From Calonectria ilicicola (Eukaryota; Ascomycota; Sordariomycetes; Hypocreales; Nectriaceae), in NCBI GenBank assembly GCA_020809705.1, contig CP085827.1, positions 5,394,001 to 5,458,000 on the forward strand: a stretch of 64,000 nt of DNA, read 5' to 3'. The translations under genes were made by a program, and so were the position numbers. Below, in pieces: positions 21,325-34,720 of the stretch. Position 1 is the first letter of the stretch. Each line of letters begins with the position of its first letter. Under the pieces are notes generated by a model. The model worked only from the letters and a program-made list of their open reading frames with translations, did not search any database and was not told the DNA's origin.

Positions 21325-23549
21325 TTACAGGACCGAAAGTTCATCAGCCCACGATCGTACGGAATCGCATACAGTCTGGTTAGCACAGGCCCAATTGATC
21401 TTGTAGCCTCGGTTACCGTCTTGTACAACGACGACGAAGTCTTCTGCGCTAGTCGGGTCCAGTGCAATCGTCTATTAAGATGTGAGATCCTGCAGAGTAG
21501 GATTGGATAATAAAATCTTACCTGGATTTTTAATGATTTATTCTCTCGAAGTAGCTGACGAAGTTGGGGATAGTAGGTCTTCAAGTCGAACTTGTAGTGG
21601 CGTTTTGATCCAGATCCATACAAAATAAAGTAAGTGTTGTCGTATCCAAAGGCCACGCATTGGATTTTATAGCCATCCTTCCTGCAAATCCTAGCTACGG
21701 ATTTGATTTCCGCCACTATGTTGTCGTATGTATAGCATCTCCAATTGCCGTCAAGCCACTGTGCATAGTATTGCCCATTGGCCCCAAGAGCGCACATTTC
21801 AAACCTAGTCTCTTCGTTTCGTTTGAAGTTTCCATCTAGGTGACAATATTGCCTCTCAAAATTTTCGCTGCGTCCTATAGACAATTAGCCTCGCTTCTGG
21901 AGCCTTAAAGGTACAGCATGCCTTACGCCAAATCCCGTTTGAATACCTAGCAATCCACGATCCTTCGCTACCCGCAACCACAAGTTTTATCTTGGTGCCT
22001 TTTGGTTCATTCTCCGACGGCCCTCGAATGCTCCTTCAAATTATCAGCCAACTCTCTATATCTTATCAAATATAGTGCGTACCTTGTAGAAAATCCCGGG
22101 CTTCTAATACTGAAACTAGAGCCAAACATTGATGCCGAAATCGGCGGAAATCCTTCACCATCTTTTGGTTTCGGATTTGGGATTCGGCCGTCTGCAGCCT
22201 GCAAGCGCAAATTTTCATCTCTGATGTGATTCAATTGCTCAATTTCTTGTTGTCTCAGATTCCTCTCTCGTTGCAGCTCTTGTTGATGGTGGGCCGTCTG
22301 ATCCTCCATCTCCTTCCTCATCTCAGCAATGCGCTTGTCAGATTGCTCAATAAGGCCCTCAAAATATGCCGTTTCTTCTTCTGCCTTTTTCATCATGTCT
22401 TTGCGTGTTTCCTGTGCTTCACGTATAATATCTTCAGTCTCTGCATCTTTTCGCTCCAGAGCGGTCTTCATTTCCTTCTTTACAATTCGAAGCTCCTTAG
22501 CCCACTTTATCCTCTCCTTGCGCAGCTCACTTTGAAGCTCCGTTCCAGCTGACGTACAATCTAGAGTACGTTGTTCGTCAACTAGCTGCTTTTGAAGGTC
22601 TACAGGGGCTGGAGTCGAGGAAACTAGGTGTTTGATGATTCGCTTTGCTGACTCTGCTTCCTGGCCGCTTTCGTAACGATGCCGACAAATACCGCTACCT
22701 TCATCTATCATGGAGCCCCAAAATTCGCTTTTGGATATCAAGTCTTCCTCTCGAGAATAGCCTACTTCTTCTTGTACCATGTCCCACATGGTTGTTACAA
22801 GGATCACTCTGCTCAGGGCATCGGGTCCGCACAACTTCTTAACGAGATTCAGATTTCTCTTAGCAGAACCTTGCATTCGAATATCGGCGATGCGGTGAAG
22901 ATATATAATGCCATGAAGAAGTACTTCCTCCTGATATGAATCTGCCAGCCATGCTGCAATTTTCCGGAGAACACCTGTATCGCTTTTGTCTGTATTATCA
23001 AAACCAGGTGTGTCGATCAGATATATGGTTCGGTCGGGCAAGAAGTTACATGGGTAAACATCAACGGTGGATGTGCCTACTGGTTGTTAGAATTCCTGTT
23101 TAACCCCTTCGATTTCAACACTTACATGCTGCTAAAGAATGACCAATTTCAGCATGGTTTTCGGAACATGATGAGATAAAGGAACTTTTACCAGATCCTG
23201 TAAGGCCCATCACGGCGATAAATATATCACTCTCTCTAGTTTTTTTTTTCAAGTAAGTATCAAATTAATTACAGCGTAGGACTAGCATAGAATACCTTGC
23301 TTCTCGACCATTGCGAAAATCCCTGCGCCTCGGTATGACAGGTTGGGAGTCTGAATCGTCTAAGTCGAAATTTGAATACCTTGCGACAGGTATTTCCGAA
23401 TCATCACATGAGTAATAATTTGAGGGTGTGGATGCTGTGGATGCTGGGCCCCTTGGTTCGGGAGTCAGCAATGTTGGACGTGTTGGTGCATCCCCAGAAG
23501 AGACACCCATCTCTGGGTCGCGATTTGGAGACGCCAAAGGTGATTCCAT
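21325..23549 (-). CDS. AIG1/IAN-like GTPase with coiled coil and repeat C-terminus
   Basis: Six exons: 23296-23549, 23126-23235, 22083-23076, 21927-22033, 21522-21874 and 21325-21471, giving 654 residues. Introns are 49-60 bp, and every junction keeps the frame. Ser/Pro-rich residues 1-85 are followed by a G domain: DIFIAVMGLTGSGKSS (Walker A, about 89-104), the HSLAACTSTVDVY switch, YLIDTPGFDNTD (G3), and VTTMWD in place of the usual G4. A long coiled coil follows (about 240-390; ELRKERIKWAKELRIVKKEM and on). The C-terminus has three or more units of a hydrophobic strand, Gly, aromatic and W-x-DG-x-W (LVVAGSEGSWIARYSNGIWR; LGANGQYYAQWLDGNWRCYT), which could form a beta-propeller-like module. 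Such fungal GTPases are mostly uncharacterised. A cytosolic, multimerising sensor or effector role is an inference. Confidence 0.85.
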
Positions 23550-24365
23550 TGATTCAGAAGTGGTAGATTTCTTGAATTGAGAAGTGCTTCAAAAATGAGA
23601 ACCTCTCCATCTGCCATGAATTAGCAGATCATCGGCTTCTTATGCAAGCCGGTTTCAGACGTCCATCCCACATCTACGTAGTATTAGGCATCAGTCAGAC
23701 CGAATGTAATTGTATTTACGTTGAAAATTCTCGTAGTCCTTTTTGACCTCAGCCACTGCACTTGTACGTAGTAGGGGGTCAAATATGCATCAACCTGCAA
23801 CCGTACAAAAGGTCGTTATCCCACCAAGAGCAAATCGCTTGGAGCGGGCAAAATCGATGTACATGCCTGGATTTCATTTCTTTAATACAAATACCTAGAT
23901 ATTCCTTCTGATAAGTTAATTAAAATCCTAGAAGCGCGAGGTAACTAAGAAAGTTGCTCATTAGAACGTTTGGATAGCATCAGTTGGTAGCGTCGGTTGG
24001 TCACAATGTTCATGGATGGAAGAGCCGCGTCTGACCACCCTCTCCTAGTAGCCTCACCCAACAGCCAATTATTTAGTATTCGGGATATCTTTTTTAGGAT
24101 GACGCCATGATTAATTTATTGCCTTGGCAAGGCGGACTGGGTGGCCTTCCACATTCAGGCTCTTCGGCTGTATGCACATGATTCGCACACTTCGCGGAAA
24201 GGTTCGCTAGCGAAGAAATTGGCATAGACATGACAGGGTCCCCTCTCTTCTCTTCCCTTTGTGTGTCACAGTTGTGATTGTCCCTTCATTCACCATACTG
24301 ATTGGGGATTTGACGCTAAGATATTAGTAGACCAAGTCCAACAGATCTCAGCTTTCGTCAGTGTT
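23550..24365. other. Intergenic, no gene recognised
   Basis: This is the upstream region of the AIG1-like gene. No coding frame with a signature was seen. Confidence 0.4.
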
Positions 24366-24491
24366 ATCAAGGCCAAGTCTAGTGATATTTTTATCCCAGG
24401 AGTGAGGATGGCAGGGTCTGAAAAGAGCACCTTGATCAGTCAATTCATAGGACGCTCGTGTTTGGATAAAACCGATCATCATGTCCACTAA
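24366..24491 (+). pseudogene. Relic of an AIG1-like P-loop exon
   Basis: The frame reads AKSSDIFIPGVRMAGSEKST followed by LISQFIGRS, ending at a stop at 24489-24491. It parallels ESDIFIAVMGLTGSGKSSFIS of the intact gene on the opposite strand at 21325-23549. The Walker A glycine before Lys is Glu (GSEKS), which would abolish nucleotide binding, and no G3 motif follows. It is probably the remains of a tandem or dispersed paralogue. Confidence 0.55.
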
Positions 24492-24713
24492 ACAGAGAGT
24501 TCAAATGTAATTGCCAGGGAAAAATTAATACCGCCAATTTCCGTTTGACCCACAGCACAACTAGCTAGCTCAGGATCCTATACACTTATCCTTCCTTAAA
24601 CTTAGAACACAGGTTCTAATAACATCCATCGCTTTTAGCCAAACCCGTTTACACTTTAAAGAGTGCTGATACCAAAAGTCCTCGGTCGGTCCGTCTCAGA
24701 TTAAACGTACATC

Positions 24714-26408
24714 TCATCCAAACAGCAGTGGTTCATACTCGTTGTCCCAGCCAGCGTCCCCGGTTTCTATATACTCAATGTAATCTTGACCAGACATCGA
24801 CAAGCCCCAGTCACCCGTCCACACTTTGTACTCGAAATGAACGCCAACGGTGGCAAGTGAGCTCACCATTTTATTCGGGGACATGTTCATATGTTCGCAT
24901 AAAACTCGTTTCAGCTTCGGCAGCCGAGTTGGGTCGCGTCGCATCCCATCAACTAGATGGAAAATATTTGATTCGACAACATCTAAATCCAATAGAATCG
25001 GGTTTGTCAAAAGAACAGACTCGGTTGATGCAGGAAGGAGGTCGAGGAGCTTTTTGTCGTTGCCCCCTGACGCGGTATTGTCACCCAGTATGGAGAGGCT
25101 GATGCAGATGTCTTTGAGAACACTGAATTGTCTCATATGGGGCATACGCCTTTGTGTCATCCATAAAGAGCTAAGCTGAAGGTGCAGTGAGGTGAGTGAT
25201 TCGCGATGGCCCTTTAAGCACTCCACCACATCCACTACATCGGCAGACCTTTCAATTTCTCCCCACATTTGGTCGTCCTCTAGGCCCACCAAGTCTGCAG
25301 ATTCGTAATTAGGCCAGAGAAAACTGTCGTCCTCTCTAAACATCCGGATTCGATCGCGAAGGGTGCGGTTCGAGGCAGGTCGTATATCCGCGCAGTAGAC
25401 AAAGTTGCGCAGTTCACCTGTACACGCAGAAAAGACGTATTTGAGCTGGCTAACCGATAGCCACATTTGCTTAATCTTGAGCGACTTCAGTTTTGGCAGA
25501 GGAGGTATGCGATAAAGAACACATGTTCTGTTGAGGGTGAGCGTCTCGAGATTGGTTGCGAATTGAAGCATCGTGGGAATCCAGCTGGTCATCTCAAGGG
25601 TTTTGACTGGGAGGTTGACAGTGCCGAGAGCACGTAAAACTGGCGGGTGAAATAAAGACGCCTTGATTTGGGGCTGGAGGTTGATATATTCGAGCTTGGG
25701 GAGAGACGCGATTAGTATGGTAAAGAGTTCGCCAATGAGCCACTCTTTCAATACTTCTGGTCGGACCTTTCTTGGTATCCTCCTTCGAGTAGGTCCATCG
25801 TCTAGAAATGTCTCAAGCATCGTCTGGAACTCCGGAGGCCATTCTTCGTCGGTTTGAAGACGTCTTCTCCAGGCTCCACAGAGATCTACACCATGGGCCT
25901 CTGCAGCCTGTCTAGAGATTTCCCCGACGTCACGAGGTAAGATGGAGTCAATAGCCCAAAATAGCTGCATATCAAACACGATGACTCTCACTGCGCAAGC
26001 CAGGTCTCGGCGTTGCGTTACGGTCCGGGCGAAGGCTATAATCCGGTGCCCCCATTTGAACACAGGCTCCCTTTGATAACGGATCCCGCGGAATGGATGG
26101 AAGGAGAACATATGGTAGAGCACTTCTTGAGCTACCCCGCACATTCTGCGCGAGAGGAGGCACAGATCAAGGAGCAAATGCACCCTGTGCGAATTCGGAA
26201 GACCATGCCGTTCTTCATCGTTTTTGCTGTATGGTGGGCCGAGCGGTTGCTGCTTCTCTGCACAGCAGTGTGGGCAGAGGTAACAGAAGATCTGCCGCAG
26301 GATTTCGGGTGGTAAAGCTTCGAGGGTGGCCTGTGGGTTTGTAGATGGCACCGTCGCTGCCTGGTTGGCGGCAAGGCGCGTCGAGCGGCGGGGTGAGCGG
26401 CGCGGCAT
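24714..26408 (-). CDS. F-box protein with leucine-rich C-terminal region
   Basis: 564 residues in one exon. ATG 26408 (MPRRSPRRSTRLAANQ) was chosen over an upstream in-frame start because the following basic stretch is coding-like and the 30 residues before it are not. The F-box core LEALPPEILRQIFCYLC (about 29-45) recruits Skp1 in SCF ubiquitin ligases. Degenerate leucine-rich units follow, for example LPKLEYINLQPQIKASLFHP, TNLETLTLNRTCVLYRIPPL, LPKLKSLKIKQMWLSVSQLK and ESLTSLHLQLSSLW; these are probably the substrate-binding face. The substrate is unknown. Cys/His in the first loop (CYLCPHCCAEK) is unusual but common in fungal F-box proteins. The N-terminal SPRRSTRLA suggests nuclear or chromatin association and is shared word for word with the gene ending at 20857. 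Confidence 0.8.
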   Translation of the reverse strand: MPRRSPRRSTRLAANQAATVPSTNPQATLEALPPEILRQIFCYLCPHCCAEKQQPLGPPYSKNDEERHGLPNSHRVHLLLDLCLLSRRMCGVAQEVLYHMFSFHPFRGIRYQREPVFKWGHRIIAFARTVTQRRDLACAVRVIVFDMQLFWAIDSILPRDVGEISRQAAEAHGVDLCGAWRRRLQTDEEWPPEFQTMLETFLDDGPTRRRIPRKVRPEVLKEWLIGELFTILIASLPKLEYINLQPQIKASLFHPPVLRALGTVNLPVKTLEMTSWIPTMLQFATNLETLTLNRTCVLYRIPPLPKLKSLKIKQMWLSVSQLKYVFSACTGELRNFVYCADIRPASNRTLRDRIRMFREDDSFLWPNYESADLVGLEDDQMWGEIERSADVVDVVECLKGHRESLTSLHLQLSSLWMTQRRMPHMRQFSVLKDICISLSILGDNTASGGNDKKLLDLLPASTESVLLTNPILLDLDVVESNIFHLVDGMRRDPTRLPKLKRVLCEHMNMSPNKMVSSLATVGVHFEYKVWTGDWGLSMSGQDYIEYIETGDAGWDNEYEPLLFG

Positions 26409-27830
26409 AGCCAATGATTGATGCTGGTCTTGTTGAATGGGGATGTACTTCTTGATACACGATGTCGGTTCACACTCAAATTTAACAATAAAGGTCAATG
26501 TTGGGGAGGTTGTTGGAGAAATTCAAAGGCGGGGGGATGATGTCTACAGATGTTTGTTTGCACCACATGAGGTGGTATGGTCATACCTGAGAAAACAAAG
26601 ACCACTAGAAAATAGTACCAGGCCACTAATCTATAGGGCCTGACACAGCACCTAATGCACCTCTCAGCACACCTTCCAGCGCACCTCATCACACCTAATG
26701 CACCTTTTCACCTTGCTGTCTCACAGATCAGATCGAGCCGGCCAATCACTAGTCTGAAAGCGGGAAAAAAGAAATGTGTATACGAGCATTCGTGTCGCAC
26801 TGCATTCAGCTTCGCGGCGGGCGACTGCCAGGTCACAGGAAACTGCACTGAGCATTTACAGCATCTCGGAGGTTCCAAGAGTTCAGTTTGCAGCACTGGC
26901 TGGGGCCTAAAATGACATAGTTGGCGACTTTTTTTTTTCTTCAGCTTTCTCGCACTCAGATTTCATGTCAAACAACCAACCTAGCGAGATGCCTAGTACT
27001 TAACTTGCTTTTGCTGCCTAGAGGCGCGTCCAGCATTTTCCGAGAAAAACAAAGAAAACCTCTGGCGGCGCCAACAAAGTAGCTCTGGTTCGAGGCTCCA
27101 GCCATCCAATGCTGAGATGTGGACTTATCCTGTTCCATGTTCGATGATCTACCCGTGAGAATAATTGATCCTTTTTTTTTCCCTTGTTCTTGTCCTTCTT
27201 CTTGGGGCGTTGCATCTTTGATCAAACGTGTGGACCTGCGCTGCAGGCTGACCTTCAAATGCCTGAGTTGAATGGAGGCTTTGGCCAGCCCGTCAATGGT
27301 TCGTTTGAGCCGTGAGTCTCCACCCCGAGTAAGACGGGCGTTGCCCACCGGTTTCACAATATCTGGGAACAATTTACCTCATGGCAAACGCCCTTGGCAG
27401 AGTCGGTGAGGCCCATGCCGGTGATCAAATCCAGCAGTACAACGGGAACGGGAGATACCCCTCGGCTTCTTCGGATTCCGAAATGGAGGGGGCCTGGCTT
27501 TGAAGCATCGCTCATTCTTCCCAATGTGGTCAACACGATGAGAGTTAGTTTTTGGGTTTTCATATGTAATCCGCTAGAGATTAGTACCTTTTAGATTCGA
27601 GAGTTCCTCGCTCCGCTTCTCATGTCACCAGTTGACGAGTGTAACAAGCTCCAGAGACTTCCAAAATGCACCCGTCCCAATTATACCAGAGAAAGAGGTC
27701 TGCATGTAGATCTTCCAGGATACTTACACCGGTAAAGGTGAAATGAAATGCTCTAGTTGTCTTCTTTGAGCTTTTGAGCCCAGTCCCTTTGCTCTCTCGT
27801 GAGGGGTAGCCAGGAGGGGCTTCATCGACA
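26409..27830. other. Intergenic with short repeats, no gene recognised
   Basis: CACCTAATGCACCT occurs twice at about 26649-26705, within a run of related CACCT words. Poly-T tracts lie at 26931-26938 and 27172-27180. A minus-strand frame at 27354-27563 includes ITGMGLTDSAKG, which loosely recalls a Walker A motif. Confidence 0.4.
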
Positions 27831-28066
27831 TACAATACGACCCTTGAAAGATTGTCCCCTTTCTACTTTCCTTCCATTCTCTGTAGCGGCTTGGTAAATA
27901 AATATTATAGAAGTAAAATAAATAAATAGCGTGATTTGAATAACGTTTTTCATATATATTTAACTACTTTTTAGTTGTGAAAATATCATGATGTTCGGAG
28001 GAATCAAGTTCTATGATACCCAAAGCAAACAAGTCACAGGGGCAATCTTTCAAGAGGCGCATTGTA
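27831..28066. mobile_element. MITE-like TIR element, family 1, best copy
   Basis: A 236-bp element. The left end is TACAATACGACCCTTGAAAG followed by ATTGTCCCC. The reverse complement of the right end (28036-28066) is TACAATGCGCCTCTTGAAAG followed by ATTGCCCC. TA at both outer edges is consistent with a TA target duplication. The core is A+T-rich and non-coding. Confidence 0.8.
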
Positions 28067-30515
<2,449 letters not shown>

Positions 30516-30898
30516 AGGTGTGGGACCGGGCGGAATCAAAGCCGCATGTGATATTTAGCATACCAGTATGAACGGAACCGCAAGACATGGAGCACTACTA
30601 GTGTGGGGAGATAAATATGCCTTGTGATGGGCACCGTTAAAGAGTCTGGGACAGCATGGTCGGACATATTTTGCCAAAACGAATGATGAGAAGAATTGAT
30701 GATTCAATGACTGTGCAGGCACCTATTTTATCCTCTGAGACACTTCCTAGCATGATACTACCACAATGATGACGCTTTCCGCGCCGCGCATGTGTGCCTC
30801 CTATTACCACATTTTAATCCTTTTTAAAAGTATTCTCAACTCCTTTTTTTTTCTCAAATATCATTCAACAGCCAGTCATAACCTCTAGTTATGCGTGC
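30516..30898. other. Intergenic between convergent genes
   Basis: Holds the 3' regions of the epimerase and DAHP synthase genes. No other signal was seen. Confidence 0.5.
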
Positions 30899-32302
30899 TT
30901 ATATCTTCAGCTGCTTCTGCTCTTGGGTATAGTGATCGGCAATGAGAAACGCGAGCTCCAGGGCCTGCTTCTCGTTGAGCCGGGGGTCACAGAAACTGGT
31001 GTAGTTTGTGGACAAGTCATCTTCGTCCAAGCCCTCGCTGCCACCCAGGCACTCAGTGACAGCATCTCCAGTCAGCTCGAGATGCACGCCACCTAGGTAG
31101 CTGCCCTCCTCCTTGTGGATGCGTAGTGTCTCTTGTAGTTCGCTGTAGATGTCGCTGAAGCGGCGCGTCTTGATGCCGGCAGGTGTCGATAGACCGTTTC
31201 CGTGCATGGGGTCGCATTGCCAGATGCAAAGTTTCCTGTACTCTGATCCTTCAACGGCGCGGATATGCTGCGGTAACAGCTCTCGCACTTTTCCAGCGCC
31301 GAAACGGGTAATGAGTGTGATTTTGCCAGCCTCGCGCGAGGGGTTGAGGGTGCGCAGCAGCTCCAGTAGGTCCGAGGTGGGCGTTGTGGGACCGACCTTG
31401 ATGCCAATGGGGTTGGCGATGCCGCGGAAGAACTCGACGTGGGCGTGGTCGAGCTGGCGAGTACGGTCGCCAATCCAGATAAAGTGCGCCGACGTATCGT
31501 AGTATTCCTTGCCTTCGGAGCCGGGAGTGGGGCTGTACCGGCCCCCATCGGCGGCGGGCTTCTCCAGAAGGCGGGTTAGGGCCTGCTCGTATTCGAGAAG
31601 GAGGCCCTCGTGGCTGGTGAAGAGCTCGACCGACTGCAGCTCGCCGGGGCGGGCGTTGATGGTCTGCAAGAAGCGCAGCGTCTGCTGGATGCTCGAGGCA
31701 ATGGTCGAGTACTTTGCCTTGAGGGCCGGATCGCGCACATGGCCCAGGCCCCAGTCGAGGGGCCGGTGGAGATCAGCGATGCCAGACGCAATGGCGGAGC
31801 GGATGTAGTTGAGTGTGGCGGCTGAGTGGTGGTAGGCCTTGACCAACCGGTTCGGGTCGATTTCACGATCCTCCACGCGGAAACCGTTCAGAATGTCACC
31901 TCTGAAGCTGGGGATCTCTTTACCATCAACAATCTCAGTGGGACTGGAGCGTGGCTTGGCGTACTGGCCAGCCATGCGGCCGATACGCACAACACGTTTG
32001 TTCATGCCCCAAATGAGCACAACACTCATCTGCAAGAGGAGCTTGATCTTGGACTCGATGGGGCCCTGCTGACAATAGTCAAACAGCTCGGCGCAATCAC
32101 CGCCCTGCAGCAGAAAGGCATTGCCCTGGGCGACATCACGGAGGTGGGCCTTGAGGGCGATGATCTCATTCGGGTGGACCAGCGGTGGCAGGCGGGTGAG
32201 CTCGCCCACAGCAGCCGCGAGCTTCTCCGGCTCTGCGTAGGGAGGCGACTGCTTGATGGGCTTTTCGCGCCAGGACTGGGGGTTCCAAGGTTGCGTCGAC
32301 AT
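30899..32302 (-). CDS. 3-deoxy-7-phosphoheptulonate (DAHP) synthase, class II
   Basis: 467 residues, no introns. The enzyme condenses phosphoenolpyruvate and erythrose 4-phosphate in the first step of the shikimate pathway. It is the class II (plant-type) form, unrelated in sequence to yeast ARO3/ARO4. Visible motifs are LQGGDCAELF with the metal-binding Cys70, RIGRMAGQYAKPRS (about 106-119), SHEGLLLEYE, HFIWIGDRTR, RFGAGKVRELLP, WQCDPMHGNG with the metal His, GGVHLELTGD with the metal Glu, and CDPRLN with the metal Asp. All catalytic and metal ligands of the class are present and the length is normal. ATG 32302 starts the usual MSTQPWNPQSWREKP N-terminus. A TGACTCA site lies upstream. Confidence 0.95.
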   Translation of the reverse strand: MSTQPWNPQSWREKPIKQSPPYAEPEKLAAAVGELTRLPPLVHPNEIIALKAHLRDVAQGNAFLLQGGDCAELFDYCQQGPIESKIKLLLQMSVVLIWGMNKRVVRIGRMAGQYAKPRSSPTEIVDGKEIPSFRGDILNGFRVEDREIDPNRLVKAYHHSAATLNYIRSAIASGIADLHRPLDWGLGHVRDPALKAKYSTIASSIQQTLRFLQTINARPGELQSVELFTSHEGLLLEYEQALTRLLEKPAADGGRYSPTPGSEGKEYYDTSAHFIWIGDRTRQLDHAHVEFFRGIANPIGIKVGPTTPTSDLLELLRTLNPSREAGKITLITRFGAGKVRELLPQHIRAVEGSEYRKLCIWQCDPMHGNGLSTPAGIKTRRFSDIYSELQETLRIHKEEGSYLGGVHLELTGDAVTECLGGSEGLDEDDLSTNYTSFCDPRLNEKQALELAFLIADHYTQEQKQLKI

Positions 32303-32558
32303 GATTTCAGAAGACGAAGTTTCTTGGTGTTTGTGAAGAAGCGAGCTGTGTACACTTCGAACGAGCTGTGCCGAAGAGAGGGGCAGCTTAGGAACCGGTG
32401 GGACCTGCCACGCAGCAATGCTCTTGTGTTACTCCCTGAAAACAATGAGCAAGAAAGAAAAAAGTGAGCAAACCAGTTGATCTGCGAAGCAAGTCGTCTT
32501 ATTAACGAGATGTGTGATCCGAGCCTCGGAAATTAACCAGAGTGCGGAGCGCTGCGGG

Positions 32559-32565
32559 TGAGTCA
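32559..32565 (-). promoter_or_regulatory. CPC1/GCN4-type site upstream of DAHP synthase
   Basis: TGACTCA on the minus strand, 257 bp upstream of the ATG at 32302. This heptamer is the established Gcn4/CPC1 target in amino-acid biosynthesis genes. Function here is inferred from sequence and context. Confidence 0.5.
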
Positions 32566-34713
32566 CGGTGAACAAAGGAGGCCAGAAGGACGGGAAGCTG
32601 CCGCAACTCTGATCGTAAATTCCACCTACCGTTTTCTCTGGATGACCGAGAGCCAAGCTTCAATTGGCGAATAAAAGCCGATGCTAGGCGCAGGGGCAGC
32701 TGTGGCTAGTGAGGGGGGAAAATCAAGCTGTGGCGTATTTTTCGACGAGCAATTCGGCTAAGCGAGCATGCGAGGATCGGGTCATTGTGATTTATGACCA
32801 TGGTTGGGTGTTGGATGTGTATGTAGTATTACATGGGTCTCAGAAATGTGTGGTTTTTGAGCGACTCTTTCGATCACGTCAGATTTGGGATGTGCTACGA
32901 GAGGCTTCGGCAAGTGCCACAACGAGTTGGCTAAGTGAGAATGCATAGTGGTCCTAACTATAATACTTATTGATTGGGTTGAGCGATTTATTCTTGTCGG
33001 CCAAGGGGAAATATTCTGCAAGAAACGGGTAGACGATGGAAGGATAGACATGTGAAGCTCGGTTTGTCAAAAACACCAAGCTCCCATCAAGCAAGGGTGA
33101 GGAGGGGGTACTACAACAGCCCCCAAAAATGACAACTAAAGGATGGTAGTAAAATTAAACCTCTAGTTTATAATATAACCAAAAATCTCGCCATAATCTT
33201 CCCGTACAATGGCGAAGCTTCTGTTGTCCCGACCACAATCACAAGTAAAACCTACCCTACATGACATCGCCACCTCGCTAACATTGGTGGACCGTGCTGC
33301 GCAACCAATATGAGCAACCAAGAATCAAAAGTATGGGTATAGTGGTCAGGATAAAGTACCTGGAATGAAGAAACCATCCACTTGCCATGCTTGGGATTTT
33401 TATCACTATTTTATGTAACGAGGTCCAGGATACTCCTTGTTTCCCAAGCAAGTAATTCTGGGGTCACGCTACCGTCTTGGATAAGCTATGAGGGATATCG
33501 CAAGATCATCATTCTAAGGCGACGAGACAGTGTTTGTCAATTTTAATATTACGTGCGGAAAACATATCTGAAGAATTCGCTAGTACACATTTTATATCCC
33601 TAGTTGCGTTTATTTTATTTTTGATTCTTTTCTTATTTTGCGCATTTAATTTTGTGGCTTTCATATAGAAAAGACGTCCAACTTGGATCCCATCCTTGAA
33701 TATCTTTCTAGCCGTCTCTGGCAGCCATTCGAAGAAGATTTTATGGAGATCACTTGATCCTGGTACAATAAGAGAGTAAAGTTGAGTAAGCAAGGTAATG
33801 GCTCGCATGAGGTAGCAGCTGACCATGGTGAGGATAAAAGGTGAGCGCCGGAAAACGTGGTTTTCTCCCTTGGGATGCAAGGGAGTACGACGCAACACAA
33901 TACGCGGAGGTACGAGGAGATCGATAAAGGCAACGGAGTCTGTGGCCATTTTCAGCGAGCATCGACAGTGCGAAGCTTGCGGAAGAAAGATGGGTTGGCT
34001 TGGATGGCTTAAATTCAATGCTGGGCTCTCATAGACTTTTTCTGGTACATCTATCAATTTATTGGAGATGACATTGATGGGTCAGTATGATGTTTATGCT
34101 TTGGGTTTTTATCTGCAAGCTTTCTTTAATGTATCGACCTTGCTGGATAAGAATTGTGTGTACAAAAAAAGGGAAGTAGAAAAAGCATATAGCCTCCCAG
34201 AATGAGGTCATTTGTTTCGGGCGCATCACCTCATACCTCATACCTGTGCCGTCTGCAGTCAAATTATTCTGTGGCCGCAAAACCAGTGGTGGGGCACTTG
34301 GACTGGCTTTGAGTCAATTGCTCCGTTGGTCGGAGCTGGATGTGAAACCCCGCCACAACACCCAACAAGAATAATGGTGATCGTCTGAGCATAAAAAATT
34401 TTTATTAGCTCTATTATAGAAAAATCCTTAGAAAATATGACTAAGTAAAGGACAAGTGATTAGAATTTAAATGAGGATGAGAGAAAATGAATTTCTTGGG
34501 GTTGCGAGTGAGATGGTTCTGCGGGGTGCTTCAGCGCTTGAAAGACCCAACCTGCGCTGCAACGACGGCTGCCAGCGGTTGAATTGACTTACAGCTTGAG
34601 GCGCCAACAGAAAAACAGTATGCAAGCCATCCAGGCCATATGATGGGCTTAACGCAGGCGTAACTTAACGGGTCCCAGGGGTCCAATGAGAACATCTAAC
34701 TTTTAGCACCGTT

Positions 34714-34720
34714 TGACTCA
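34714..34720 (+). promoter_or_regulatory. CPC1/GCN4-type site upstream of saccharopine dehydrogenase
   Basis: TGACTCA, 145 bp before the ATG at 34865, a typical position for a cross-pathway-control element in a lysine biosynthesis promoter. Confidence 0.6.

Noticed and set aside
33509..34057. 182-codon minus-strand frame with one hydrophobic stretch
   Set aside because: No family signature, A+T-rich Lys/Asn-rich end, no clear start context; noted only inside the intergenic entry.
34393..34450. Further A+T-rich tract as another MITE core (also 12120-12165)
   Set aside because: No terminal inverted repeats of either family were found at the edges.
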